Shown in pieces: positions 36,858-49,483 of a DNA stretch of 64,000 nt (position 1 is the first letter of the stretch; every line of letters starts with the position of its first letter). The stretch comes from Bolinopsis microptera. Lineage: Eukaryota > Ctenophora > Tentaculata > Lobata > Bolinopsidae. Position numbers and translations under genes: made by a program. Below the pieces are notes generated by a model that was not told the origin of the DNA, searched no databases, and saw only the letters and a list, made by a program, of their open reading frames with translations. The stretch lies in assembly GCF_026151205.1 (NCBI RefSeq), contig NC_087072.1, positions 17,995,669 to 18,059,668 of the forward strand, given 5' to 3'.

Positions 36858-38724
36858 CTGTGAGTACAACCGATATAATGTACATAATAAACAGATATTA
36901 TACACGGGGAGAGATGTTGGACACATATGATGTATTTCTATGGTATTCCAGACAGATATTGCAAGTCCTGTCATCCCCGCAGGAACTCTCATTAACTGGG
37001 AGTGTGTGTGGGGAATGAGCAGAGGATATAATATCCTGCAAATAGTTGTTGTTCCGAAGTATAATGTTATCTTGATAGATAGAATAGGGGATCATATTAA
37101 TGTTTTAGTACTGTCTTACCAGATCCAGCAGAATTGAAAGTCGGTACACGTGACATGACCCTAATCTGAGGGATGAGCAATGTTAGTGAGGTTAGAACTC
37201 CAGAACAAATACATACAAAATATCCACTCAATATTTTATTTGTGTACAACACAGCTAAGAAATTGTGTGCAGTATTTTAAAAAGAAGTGCTAGCTACAAA
37301 TTTCATCATGCTTAACAACGTTTACACAGAACATTTAAAATTTCATTACATTGCAAAACTTTAACTGATTATACTGTACTTAGTACTACTTACTAGTAAA
37401 ATGACACGAATGATACACATTGCTACTTTTGTAGAAACAAAATCAATTTTGAATTTATATAAAATATTCGTCAACTACAATCATAAGTATTCTCTGGCTA
37501 ATAAAAAATAAAACATAAATTTAGCAAGAATTTAAAACATTCAGCCCCATGAATCTTGAACCAAAACTTAACCATATTCGAAGCTAGAACCACGCAGAAT
37601 ATTGCAGTCTAAGGTTAACAAATTCAGAGTTAGAGGACAAAACAAAATTCCCGATAAGGAAATATTGCTGTAGTATTGGCTTGGATACTGTTAGAAATGT
37701 GAGCAATTTTTTGAAACGTTACAGTGATTCTGGGATTTGATTGGTCACCACTGGAAGTTAATTGGTTAAAGGCTGTCTCAAAAATATGGCTCACCTCCAA
37801 ACCAGTTAAATAGTTAATGCAAGTCTATAAAGTTTTGCTAAATTCAGACATAGAAATTGATGTAGGAGTAAGCTGAAGCACCTCTGAGTTATATTTTCAG
37901 GATGTCAGCCTAATATAACCTTAAATTTTTCGAATCACTCTGGATCACGGCAAAGATTTTAAATAAGAGACAGCAAAGCGCCATAGCTACCCTTTAATGG
38001 CATGGCACTGACATTAGCTTAAAATGTTACTTCATAGTAACTTATACAATAAAGTGGTATTTAAAGTTTAATGCACACTTGCGCAACAATTGCACTCTCT
38101 GTAATATATACCACTATATAGTTAGTAGTTACTCTCTCCCGAAGCAGCAGTGCGATCATCTAGACAATTGCCTTGTTGCAACACAACTTACAGAGTGACG
38201 TTATGAGACCCGTTATTCCTTGTAACAAGTGTTACATTTACAAGTGTTACTTAGTGTTACATTACAACTGGACGGCCTGTAAAGTACTGTTGTTAGTTTT
38301 GCAAGTGTAACGTTGTACTTATTACTACAGTTGGGTGGGAGTGGAGAATAATGGTGGACGAAATTTGATTGAATTTGATTATGATGAGAACTTTTTTGAA
38401 GATCACAGGCTCACGTTTTTAATTAGCTGAGACCATGGGAAAAATGAATGTTTTTTTTTCTCTTCTTTTTCTAGATGTCTGAATTTAGCGAGAAAATTGC
38501 ACGGTTTTGTTATTAATCAACTAGAACAGAAGCATATCTTAAAAGTAAAGAATGTCACAAGCGGTAAGAAGAAACCCTAGAATTAAAAGTCTGAAGTTCA
38601 ATTATTATAATATCGATTGAAGAAAAGATTCTCAGAATATGGCGGTTTACTGTACATCAAAAGCTTTTAGTACGTGATTAAAATACAAAATGAAATGATC
38701 CAGCTCATTATATATTGTATGAAG

Positions 38725-38778
38725 TCTCTTTCACATTCTCTTTCACATTCTCTTTCACATTCTCTCACATTCTATTTC
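38725..38778. repeat. CTCTTTCACATT minisatellite
   Basis: Four to five copies of TCTCTTTCACAT, the last ones degenerate. Confidence 0.85.
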
Positions 38779-39386
38779 GCAAAGAAAGTGATAATTATGT
38801 AAATGATATACAAATAATGTATGTCAATGCCAGTTATTTAAAGCCAAGCATCATTAAGGGTACACACATATATATTACAGAATTTTGAGGCATTGTGAAA
38901 GTTACACAAGTAATTCAACCCAATATTTACAATTCGGATATGATCTGAAACGAACGATACAAAAAACTCAACCTTTATCGATTGTTAACGTTCAACCGAA
39001 CCTTTATATCAACATAAAAAGAACAAAGATTAAAGTATGTTATATTAATATTATACATGGTGTACTTCAAAAAGGGATTGTAACCTCTTTAAAGACGAAA
39101 TCATAATTATGCAGAATCAAGAAAAATCATAGTCTGATATTATGGTATTAAACGAAAAACAATTTTTAGAGAAAATTAACGATGCAACCCGAACCTTTAA
39201 AGACATAAATGGGTGAAAGTAAATAATCTTGTAAGTTCCCTTTTTATGAGTGCAGGTTAAAAACCGAATTTCTTAAAACGTTTTTCAAAAAAAATTAAAA
39301 CATTAAAACATTCTAAAACATAGAGTTGAGCGCTTATTTTCCCTATAGTTCAAGGGGGCTATATTTATGAGTCGCATTTGAACTTG

Positions 39387-39709
39387 ATTTCTCTTGGAGA
39401 ATTTCTCTTTAGACTCTTAACTTGCGAACAAATTGAAGCAGCAAACTTTAGGCTAGAAACTTTATTGAATTGAAATAATCATTCCACGTAACAACGTCTT
39501 CTTCAGTTCTCAAATTATTTGTTATATAGTAGTGTTGAAAGTATTAAAAAAAAAGTATTAATACTTTCAACACTACTATATAACAAATAATTTGAGAACT
39601 GAAGAAGACGTTGTTGATTATTTCAATTCAATAAAGTTTCTAGCCTAAAGTTTGCTGCTTCAATTTGTTCGCAAGTTAAGAGTCTAAAGAGAAATTCTCC
39701 AAGAGAAAT
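39387..39709. mobile_element. 323-bp palindromic (foldback) element
   Basis: Nearly perfect inverted repeat with arms of about 155 bases. It begins ATTTCTCTTGGAGAATTTCT and ends with the reverse complement; the middle is a short A-run near 39548. The left arm has nine extra bases (TTCCACGTA) in the otherwise matching CAACGTCTTCTTCAG block. No ORF. Confidence 0.9.
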
Positions 39710-40510
39710 TATTTTCCCTATTATTGTGATTAAACTATTAACAAAACATACAAACACGTGAGATAACCAGCTGCTCCCTCTCTCAAAGTCTCAATCACGA
39801 GCAACATACATATCTCCAAGTTGTCACCTCACGATATAACAAATTATTAGCATAATTAAATAAAACAGCAATTGTAAGTACTCCCACGTCACACCACCGC
39901 ACCAGCTTTAGGTGCAATACACACCAAGTTACTGAGCACACCTAGATGTGCCTCAACTCTCGTACGTCTTGCCACGTGTAAACAGATACACATTCCACCG
40001 TGTAGCTAATTAATAACTCCTCACTAATTAACAAATCAGCCAATCACGATCAAGAAGAAGAGGGGGAGTGTACACTTAGGGGTCAGTATTATAATACACA
40101 TTACACATGATAGTGTAGTGGTGTTTTAATATTATAGTTTATACCCCATATTATATACATGTAGTATGATCAACAGTGTATACACACAACTAGGTGCGTT
40201 GTATTATATAACAATGTACACTGGTTAGGTACACTGTATATAATAATGGGAGGAGATGAGCTAGAACTCTTACAATAATGTGAGTGTGTACGACAGTGTA
40301 GTAATTATAAGTAAGTACCTAGCTACCCTAGAATCACGTACCGAGATGACATGTCTGTGTAAGTGACTCCCGAAACACACACACACAAATACAACGTTAA
40401 ACAGCAGAGAAAACGCAAACACCACATGTGTGCACGCAGAGCTACACAATATCGCAACAAAACTTGATGAGATCATTCTAGAAGACAATAAGATAAGGTG
40501 TCCAGGTGGT
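39710..40510. other. Intergenic DNA
   Basis: No gene recognised. AT-rich with a CACA run near 40375. Confidence 0.4.
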
Positions 40511-40514
40511 ACTG

Positions 40515-41552
40515 CTAATCAGATTGTACATCTTCTGTCTCGATCTCGTGTTCTAACGTGATGCCCGGGTCCATGGACTTGTCTCTAATCCCGGTTACCT
40601 GGCCCAGTTGGGTTTTACCGGTGACCAGGGTGCAGTAAACGTGTTCTACTATTACGTTAATCACCGTTATGATGTCTTTGTGGTTGTGGGCGCTCGTTTC
40701 GAAGAATATCATTTTGTGTTTCTTTGCGAATTCTTGACCTTCCTGAGTAATTAATTAGTGTTTATGTCATGATTAGCAGATAAACTGATTTCATTTTCCA
40801 CTTTATTTCCAGGGCGAATTTAAGTACTCGCAAAATAAGAATTTGATCTTTTTAAGGTTTAGTTCGAGATTATCCAGAATTCTCTGAATAACTCTTGAGA
40901 AAGTAAGATTGTTTGCTGAAATAAAACTAACTTCAGTGGGGACTTGTCTCTTGTCAGCAATATCGCACTTGTTGCCGAGCAACAAGAGAGTGGTATTAGG
41001 TTCACATTGCAACAAACAGTCCTGCACCCAGGACTCCACCTCTCTGAAGGTCTGCCTCTGTGTTACATCGTACACTATGATTGCAGCTGCTACACCCTTA
41101 TAGTACGTCCTGAAATAACACAGGTTACAGTCTGGAGATACGTGTTACAAAATATAGATGCTGGTGAGAGAGGATTTTTTACACACGTGACCAATACTGG
41201 AAGCTGATTGGTTGATTGCTGTCACGTGTCACAAAATTACCTCCCCCCGGCCCCCAGAATGTGAAATCAGTGAGATGGTGGTATGGTTTTAAAAAAGGAT
41301 CCTTTAGATCTCAAATCATTACACTTACTTAGTTATTCCTCTGAAACGATGATTTCCAGCTGTATCAATTATCTGAAGTTTTATTTTCATCCCCTGGAAC
41401 TGCAAGGTGTAGTACTGCTGATCCACCCCTACTGTTAGTGGAGGTATGATGAACTCGTTGTTACATAGCTGGTTCAGAAGACACGTTTTACCCACCCCAG
41501 TTTCACCTGACAATACTATCCGTAACTGGTAATCGTAATCAGTTTTCGACAT
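40515..41552 (-). CDS. Divergent Rab-like small GTPase without prenylation tail
   Basis: Three exons (41552-41329, 41109-40932, 40742-40515) join in phase to 209 residues. Nucleotide-binding motifs: P-loop GETGVGKT (16-23), switch I threonine in PPLTVGVD (Thr40), DTAG (63-66), NKCD (121-124) and ETSA (149-152). The RabF-like blocks YYKGVAAAIIVYDVT and EGQEFAKKH place it with Rabs. Two features are unusual. The catalytic glutamine after DTAG is Asn67, and the C-terminus ends in acidic residues (ETEDVQSD) with no cysteine to prenylate. It may therefore hydrolyse GTP poorly and act off the membrane or through a partner. It is 10 kb from Rab2 on the same strand but is not a close copy. The second donor (GTTAGT) is slightly weak. 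Confidence 0.88.
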
Positions 41553-41559
41553 TCTGAAT

Positions 41560-42880
41560 TATTGAGATTAGGTTATTACGTACTAGGGATATCTTTTACA
41601 TCAAAATTAAAACAAATTATTGAAAATATCGTGCATGTTTATAATATGATACCGATAAAAAAGAGCATAATTTTGATATTTCCATAGAAAGTCTCAAGAA
41701 AACAACAATTTCAAGAAAACAACAATTTTATTTAGTATCAATTAAAGCAGACAAAAATATATTTGTATATATAACTATACTAGCACGAACTTTAGACCAG
41801 ATATCTTAGGGGACTTGGAGTAGCAAGAGAGTACTACATTACGTAGTATACATTAAAATACACTCGCACCGTGCATTCATTGATCACAGGCTAGCTATAC
41901 ATCACATCTCCGCAAGCGACCCTTCCGCGCTGCGTGCGGCTAGTTGACATGGTAACTAACGAAAGGAAGGATTTTTTTGCAAAAATGATCATTCGTAACC
42001 TTTCACTATTGCTTTTTTACAAAAGGGTGTGAATGGAAAAATACGTCGAAAAGAAACCAGGGTGATACAGGATCGGAGAATGCAGACCAATGACCATAAA
42101 GTTTATGCACCCACCCGACCCTTTCCTCCTGAATTCTTGGTTGGATAGACAATCATGCAAACTTGATCGTTTATACTCCAAGTCCCTTTGTTAATAGAAG
42201 TAGTATTATTTATGTCTGGAGTTAGCTTAATTCAATAATAACAATATCAATATAATCAATATCAATATCAATATCAGACTAAACTATCGAATAAATTATC
42301 AAATTATATTAATTATTAATTCGTATACAAATTTATAAATTAAGATATTTAATAATTAAAACATTACAAGTGGTTAAAAACGCCCAAAATCGATCTGAGA
42401 GTTTTTCTCGCTTGAAATAAAATTCATTCAAACAATATATAATACAAATAAATTCAGCAATGGTGATTGTCTAAGGGGTCGTTCACATATTACGTAATCA
42501 CTTTTCGAAAAATTGTTTCTCTAATAACTTAAAAATGTATCTTTTTGGGAATCATGTAATAAATCAATAAAACAAGAAATTTTCAATGAAATAAGAAATT
42601 TAGGGTTGTACCCCAAAAGGGAACAGTTAAAAGCTGCGATCACACTAAAAATATTAAGTTCTCACTAAATCGACAACACACACTTCCACTAAAACACCAA
42701 ACATTTACTCACTCGTAGAGTACTAAGTGGTCTAAGAATTTACATCTTTACAGATGATCCTAAACTTTACGTTGCTTTCACAACTAGTCGCGGTGAGAGG
42801 TGAATTTATCCAACATTGACTGTTTTAACATGCTGATGCAATATATCACAAACTTGAGAGAACCATTTGCTTGGGGTATC
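41560..42880. other. Intergenic DNA between the Rab-like and helicase genes
   Basis: AT-rich, no gene seen. A CAATAT repeat lies near 42240-42270. Confidence 0.4.
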
Positions 42881-42889
42881 ATTAGAGCT

Positions 42890-45533
42890 TTAAATCAAAA
42901 CGATGGAGCAACAAACTCTAGCTCTGGAGACACCAGCATAAAGATGGGCGAGTAGATTTAGTAGAACCTCCTCACCATGAGATTCTTCTGGTTCACAATA
43001 TGACATGTCTACCATCAAAATGACAAAGGGAAATTCCATCGAGTTGGCATACTTTACATTGTCAGTGAAAATGCTACAACCAGCAAAGTCAAATTCCTCT
43101 GCAATTGACTTCACCCTACTCCTAAAGTCCAAAAATGCACTAAGACCGCTTCCTGGATGATTAAGATCAGCTTCGTGAGAACCATTGTGGTATACTGGAA
43201 TTAAAGCCATTTCATTTTTGATAGTCTTAGGCAGATCGCAAATACATGCTTCATTTTCATTGCAATTGAAACAGACTGACAGTGATCTGAACATCATCAT
43301 TAACTCTTTTCTAGCAACTTCAGCTGCCCTTTCAAATGAGCCTTTTCCTTGGACACAGTAAAGACGAGGAGTAATTCCACGATGAAAGTGTTGAAATTCT
43401 TGATTTGGTAGGATTTGCTTCAAATCTTCTCCACAAAACTTCTCAGCTGTTTCCAAAAATTTTCCTCTTAGTTCCTTCAAAAGCACTGCAATGCTGTAAG
43501 TATTTCTCAAATTTCCAGTTAGGAGAACCACTTGTGTGTATCGAACTCGAAGTTCACCTATTAATCCCAGGACATGTTTTGGTACCTCCTTATTAAGTTC
43601 CTCTCCCCAAAATCCATACTGCACAATTTGGATCATATCACAACCTACCCATAATATCCTTTGAGATCCACACGGAGTATTCAGGAGGCTTAGTATAGAA
43701 TGGGCAAGTGGCAAACTGTTATTACAATTTTCTGAAAGAGTATACATAAACTGGCCCGAATTTGTCTTGCAATACTTGATATAGTGAGCAATGCTGTTGT
43801 GAAAATCATCACAGAATATATGTTTTCTGTTGTCCTTAAGCATATCAATAAAACTTTCATGGACATGCCTCAGCTTATCGTGATTGTATCTTTTGGTCAA
43901 GCTAATGTTTAGAAGGAAATTTGGCTTCACAAAAATTATCATTTTGAATTCCTTACATTTATTCAGCATGTTATCAAAAAGGTCAGGATCACATTTCTGC
44001 TCACGTATCTCATCGACAAGATCAACCATTTGGACAGATATAGAATCATCAAACTCTTCTACTAATCTCTTTAATTCAGCGGCAGCACCTTTCCAAGGAA
44101 CCAAGATAAGGATTTGCTCCTCTTGTCCTCTCATATCAGATAGCAATTTCAGAATCCTTGCATACATAATCAACGTCTTTCCTGAACCAGCAGGACCATT
44201 CACAAGAACATGTGGACCAGCAGAAAGGAGTTGATCTTGATCCTGAGTCAAATACTTTATTTGACTGAAGTGCTTGGATTTAGTTAAGTAACTATGATCC
44301 GAATGAAGTAACTTGACAAGATTATCTGGTCTATTCTGATGGTTGAGGTAAATCTTTTGGCTCGTTAGCATGTTGTCAATATAGTAATGTATATTTGCAA
44401 CCAGGTTCCTCGACAATGTAGATTGGACAGATGACTCCAGCTTGTAATTGTCAACCCAAAGACCCATCAAGACATTCTCTTGCTTTAAAAAACAGCGATC
44501 CAATTGGATGAGACTGTCATGCACTGAATTTTCTACTGATTTTCTAATCTGACTTGAGACATTTGTTTCCCACCACTTTGGAAAGTCTTTGAAGTCTTGT
44601 TTGCACAAAAGAGAAGGCTTGTCTGCTTTATTGGAAGCAATTTCACGGTCTAGAAACGGAAAGGCACGAAAATCCAAGATTCTCAACTCCTCTTCTTCAA
44701 TCCTTGTACAAGGTAGCGCAGTTGGTTAGCCAGCTTTGCAATCGTGAGATTGCGGGTTCAAATCCCACTGCCTGCCTGGTCGTGGGGTGAGTGTCGTTGA
44801 CATTCAGCTAAGGATCGTGAGTGGTCTATGCAGCCCCCCCGGTCTACTCAGCCGAATACTCGAGAAATCGGGTGTGAGGGTTAAATGAGGAGCTGCACAT
44901 TGCAGCAAAGTCTCGGGCGAAGAAAGTATGGTACACACTACCTTAACCGTCACTGGCTAAAAACAAATCCTTCGGCTTCCTGTAATTGGCTGGTTGCACT
45001 TGTGTAACAATATGGCTGTTGGAATACTCCGAAGTAAAATAAGTGTCTAGATAAAAAAATAATCTGGTGAACCGCATTATTTGAGTTCCAGCAGATTTCC
45101 ACGAACGCTGAAAACTTTTTACTGTATCTTGTGCCGGTCTCTTTACTTCTATAATTATCACAGCATGCCCAGGGACTAAGACAACAAAGTCATGCTGACC
45201 TGCAGTTGGTTTTTTAACCATCATGTCCTCACACTGTTTCTTTGAGTATTGTAAGTCATGCAAAACAATGATCTTAGGCTGATCCAAATTTTCTAGAGAT
45301 CGGTAAACTATACACTCAGCATCATAATCAATTCGACTTTGATCAAATGTTTTCTTCCTTTTAACCTCTTCTAACTCTTCTTCCCGGTAGCTATCAACAT
45401 GTTTCTGAAAAGGAGCTGGCGGTAACATCACAGGCTTACCATTGGTGACCAATAGATCTGACTGAATGAGTTTCCAAAGCTCTTTACCTTGATCAGCAAG
45501 ATCATCACAGCCTTTAATCTTTGATTTGCCCAT
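42890..45533 (-). CDS. NERD-domain superfamily 1 helicase, coding region split by a SINE
   Basis: The upstream part (45533 to about 45070) encodes a NERD nuclease-like domain: AECIVYRSLENL, IVLHDLQYS, then QHDFVVLVPGHAVIIIEVKRP, where Asp and the Glu-x-Lys form the predicted nuclease centre. The downstream part (about 44700 to 42890, some 600 residues) is an SF1 (UvrD-like) helicase. It has Walker A GPAGSGKT, Walker B-like IFCDDFH, a motif V-like SMEFPFVILM and motif VI YAGVSRARVCC seven residues before the stop. NERD fused to such helicases is a known arrangement. A 360-bp SINE lies between the two parts. The reading frames agree across it, either as spliced (GCG|GTTCAC to ACAAG|G) or as a clean ancestral join. 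Without splicing the NERD part reads into the SINE and stops at 44943. The biological role is unknown. Confidence 0.8.
44701..45062 (+). mobile_element. tRNA-derived SINE inside the NERD-helicase gene
   Basis: The tRNA-like head (AAGGTAGCGCAGTTGGTTAG as box A region, GGGTTCAAATCCC as box B) is followed by the same body and tail as the copy at 6238-6597, ending AAGTGTCTAGATAAAAAAAT. It is inserted antisense to the gene. A target-site duplication is at best short (AATC-like on both sides). Confidence 0.88.
44711..44775 (+). other. tRNA-like head of the SINE (not a functional tRNA)
   Basis: Cloverleaf-like sequence with A and B boxes of an RNA polymerase III promoter. It is the SINE promoter and not an independent tRNA, because the acceptor arm does not close and the same sequence heads the second SINE copy. 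Confidence 0.6.
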
Positions 45534-45585
45534 TAAATCATCTGTGCAATCCTATTGGAAGGGGTTGATATGTTTTTAAAAGAAT

Positions 45586-46192
45586 TTCAAACAATATACA
45601 CATAATATCACAATGACCCTATATAAAAATAAAAATACCGAGTCCAATCACAGAAAGTTTACCATTAACCATGAAGCCCGTTTTGATGGTGCAGCTCTTG
45701 TAGCAGTTTGTTGACAACACAACGATGAAGTGCGATTTGATAAACTGATGGAATACCACACAGGGCAGAGGTACTCAGCATGCTGTGGGATACATTAGGA
45801 AGCGCCTTCGTTTCGAAATCTTAAGAACAACGGTAATTTCTCTCCGGGGAAACAGAGGGCCATAGAAAGAACTTTGTCAATATTAGACAGTTTAGATTTG
45901 AACTTGGGGCTGCAAGGCCTAGGGTGATTTTCAAAATAGTGAGTTTTTGGAGGGTTATTTTCATATAATATAATGTCATTGTGACATTTTGACTCACGAT
46001 TTCACATAGCCATGTGTATATGTGTACTGCGTGACGCGCTTGTTTCGGCGGTCGCGCGCTACTGCAAGCGAGAGGGCTCTGGTTAGAGCAAGTCTATTGT
46101 CACAATCCGCCGTTTAAATTGACGGATGTTACTCGTCTAAATTTCGAGTACAATGTGACATTGTGTGTTTACTGTTTGACACATTTTTATGT
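45586..46192. other. Left flank of the 391-bp array with decayed coding traces
   Basis: On the plus strand near 45640-45930 there are readable stretches such as NHRKFTINHEARFDGAALVA and GNFSPGKQRAIERTLSILDS, broken by stops. They look like a dead transposon or gene remnant that I cannot name. A 45-bp block here (45586-45632) recurs at 49484-49529, and a 32-bp block (46160-46191) recurs at 49106-49137. Confidence 0.45.
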
Positions 46193-49091
46193 TTGTGGAA
46201 CACAACAAGAAAATTGAGAATAATCTTGTGCGAGGGTAGGGACCCAGATGTCGTTTCTAACCCAAATAAACTTTAAGGAGGCTTCTCATCAGTAGCCGCA
46301 CCTCCTTACTCGGTTTCTGAACTGGAATTCTATGGGCTTCCAGACGGCCAGACCGAGTATTACCACCCCATCCTTCTAGAGTTCATCACAAGTAGCACCC
46401 ACCTTGAAGATCTTTGACACCCAGACACACCCCATTGGCGAACAAACTTTGGATATAATCTTACATGCTCCCGAAGGAATCCCTGGTTTATGGTCTTTCT
46501 CATCGTCACCAGCACTTTCACTAGAGTCACCAGCCCTTTCACTGGAGTCATCAGCCCAATCACTGAAGTATACAGAAGTATAGTTGTGGAACACAACAAG
46601 AAAATTGAGAATAATCTTGTGCGAGGGTAGGGACCCAGATGTCGTTTCTAACCCAAATAAACTTTAAGGAGGCTTCTCATCAGTAGCCGCACCTCCTTAC
46701 TCGGTTTCTGAACTGGAATTCTATGGGCTTCCAGACGGCCAGACCGAGTATTACCACCCCATCCTTCTAGAGTTCATCACAAGTAGCACCCACCTTGAAG
46801 ATCTTTGACACCCAGACACACCCCATTGGCGAACAAACTTTGGATATAATCTTACATGCTCCCGAAGGAATCCCTGGTTTATGGTCTTTCTCATCGTCAC
46901 CAGCACTTTCACTAGAGTCACCAGCCCTTTCACTGGAGTCATCAGCCCAATCACTGAAGTATACAGAAGTATAGTTGTGGAACACAACAAGAAAATTGAG
47001 AATAATCTTGTGCGAGGGTAGGGACCCAGATGTCGTTTCTAACCCAAATAAACTTTAAGGAGGCTTCTCATCAGTAGCCGCACCTCCTTACTCGGTTTCT
47101 GAACTGGAATTCTATGGGCTTCCAGACGGCCAGACCGAGTATTACCACCCCATCCTTCTAGAGTTCATCACAAGTAGCACCCACCTTGAAGATCTTTGAC
47201 ACCCAGACACACCCCATTGGCGAACAAACTTTGGATATAATCTTACATGCTCCCGAAGGAATCCCTGGTTTATGGTCTTTCTCATCGTCACCAGCACTTT
47301 CACTAGAGTCACCAGCCCTTTCACTGGAGTCATCAGCCCAATCACTGAAGTATACAGAAGTATAGTTGTGGAACACAACAAGAAAATTGAGAATAATCTT
47401 GTGCGAGGGTAGGGACCCAGATGTCGTTTCTAACCCAAATAAACTTTAAGGAGGCTTCTCATCAGTAGCCGCACCTCCTTACTCGGTTTCTGAACTGGAA
47501 TTCTATGGGCTTCCAGACGGCCAGACCGAGTATTACCACCCCATCCTTCTAGAGTTCATCACAAGTAGCACCCACCTTGAAGATCTTTGACACCCAGACA
47601 CACCCCATTGGCGAACAAACTTTGGATATAATCTTACATGCTCCCGAAGGAATCCCTGGTTTATGGTCTTTCTCATCGTCACCAGCACTTTCACTAGAGT
47701 CACCAGCCCTTTCACTGGAGTCATCAGCCCAATCACTGAAGTATACAGAAGTATAGTTGTGGAACACAACAAGAAAATTGAGAATAATCTTGTGCGAGGG
47801 TAGGGACCCAGATGTCGTTTCTAACCCAAATAAACTTTAAGGAGGCTTCTCATCAGTAGCCGCACCTCCTTACTCGGTTTCTGAACTGGAATTCTATGGG
47901 CTTCCAGACGGCCAGACCGAGTATTACCACCCCATCCTTCTAGAGTTCATCACAAGTAGCACCCACCTTGAAGATCTTTGACACCCAGACACACCCCATT
48001 GGCGAACAAACTTTGGATATAATCTTACATGCTCCCGAAGGAATCCCTGGTTTATGGTCTTTCTCATCGTCACCAGCACTTTCACTAGAGTCACCAGCCC
48101 TTTCACTGGAGTCATCAGCCCAATCACTGAAGTATACAGAAGTATAGTTGTGGAACACAACAAGAAAATTGAGAATAATCTTGTGCGAGGGTAGGGACCC
48201 AGATGTCGTTTCTAACCCAAATAAACTTTAAGGAGGCTTCTCATCAGTAGCCGCACCTCCTTACTCGGTTTCTGAACTGGAATTCTATGGGCTTCCAGAC
48301 GGCCAGACCGAGTATTACCACCCCATCCTTCTAGAGTTCATCACAAGTAGCACCCACCTTGAAGATCTTTGACACCCAGACACACCCCATTGGCGAACAA
48401 ACTTTGGATATAATCTTACATGCTCCCGAAGGAATCCCTGGTTTATGGTCTTTCTCATCGTCACCAGCACTTTCACTAGAGTCACCAGCCCTTTCACTGG
48501 AGTCATCAGCCCAATCACTGAAGTATACAGAAGTATAGTTGTGGAACACAACAAGAAAATTGAGAATAATCTTGTGCGAGGGTAGGGACCCAGATGTCGT
48601 TTCTAACCCAAATAAACTTTAAGGAGGCTTCTCATCAGTAGCCGCACCTCCTTACTCGGTTTCTGAACTGGAATTCTATGGGCTTCCAGACGGCCAGACC
48701 GAGTATTACCACCCCATCCTTCTAGAGTTCATCACAAGTAGCACCCACCTTGAAGATCTTTGACACCCAGACACACCCCATTGGCGAACAAACTTTGGAT
48801 ATAATCTTACATGCTCCCGAAGGAATCCCTGGTTTATGGTCTTTCTCATCGTCACCAGCACTTTCACTAGAGTCACCAGCCCTTTCACTGGAGTCATCAG
48901 CCCAATCACTGAAGTATACAGAAGTATAGTTGTGGAACACAACAAGAAAATTGAGAATAATCTTGTGCGAGGGTAGGGACCCAGATGTCGTTTCTAACCC
49001 AAATAAACTTTAAGGAGGCTTCTCATCAGTAGCCGCACCTCCTTACTCGGTTTCTGAACTGGAATTCTATGGGCTTCCAGACGGCCAGACC
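46193..49091. repeat. 391-bp satellite array, 7.4 copies, apparently identical
   Basis: Units beginning TTGTGGAACACAACAAGAAA recur every 391 bases at 46193, 46584, 46975 and so on. I saw no difference between units. Each minus-strand unit carries two overlapping short ORFs (72 and 79 codons). The 72-residue one has an acidic DDSSERAGDSSESAGD stretch and three cysteines, and its end overlaps a donor-like CAAG|GTGGGT. As 391 is not a multiple of three, the array is not one long gene. The last unit stops mid-way at a hairpin. Confidence 0.97.
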
Positions 49092-49106
49092 GTCTGGAAG
49101 CCCATA
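49068..49106. repeat. Perfect 17-bp-stem hairpin closing the 391-bp array
   Basis: TATGGGCTTCCAGACGG, loop CCAGA, then the exact reverse complement. The left half belongs to the repeat unit. The right half exists only here, at the last unit. Confidence 0.92.
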
Positions 49107-49483
49107 TTGTGTGTTTACTGTTTGACACATTTTTATGATATTATTTGATAAACTGAACCAGAGAAGTGTGCCTAAAGAAATAAAGATGCCTAGAGAAATA
49201 ATTAAAGGTTGTCAGATTGGCTTATTAATAGACTTAATATATAAGCCTATTAACCCGTGTTTAGTTTACAATATTGCTATCAGATACGTGTTATATTCAT
49301 TACAATTTATATATTTTTACTGCTTGATTCAGAGAAATCTAGCTTTTTCCGAGAAACTAATCTTTAATAGATTAGATAAAATGTACGCAGCCATTCTTTT
49401 CGTTTGATTATTACTCAGTATATTTTAGTTTTGTACCGTTTTAAGAGCGAATATGCTCCTGGTGCAATATAGTCTTAGGTGCT

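Larger units (their letters stand above)
34459..39386. other. Long gene-poor interval
   Basis: About 4.9 kb without a convincing exon. It contains a 49-bp tandem pair (36508-36600), a CA-rich stretch with repeated CACACGTGT (36780-36855) and a 12-bp CTCTTTCACATT repeat (38725-38775). An open stretch after an acceptor-like TTCCAG at 36945 has no family resemblance. Confidence 0.5.

Noticed and set aside
46193-49091. The 391-bp array as tandem exons of one large protein
   Set aside because: The exon-like span is 160 bases and the unit 391 bases, neither divisible by three, so consecutive units would change frame.
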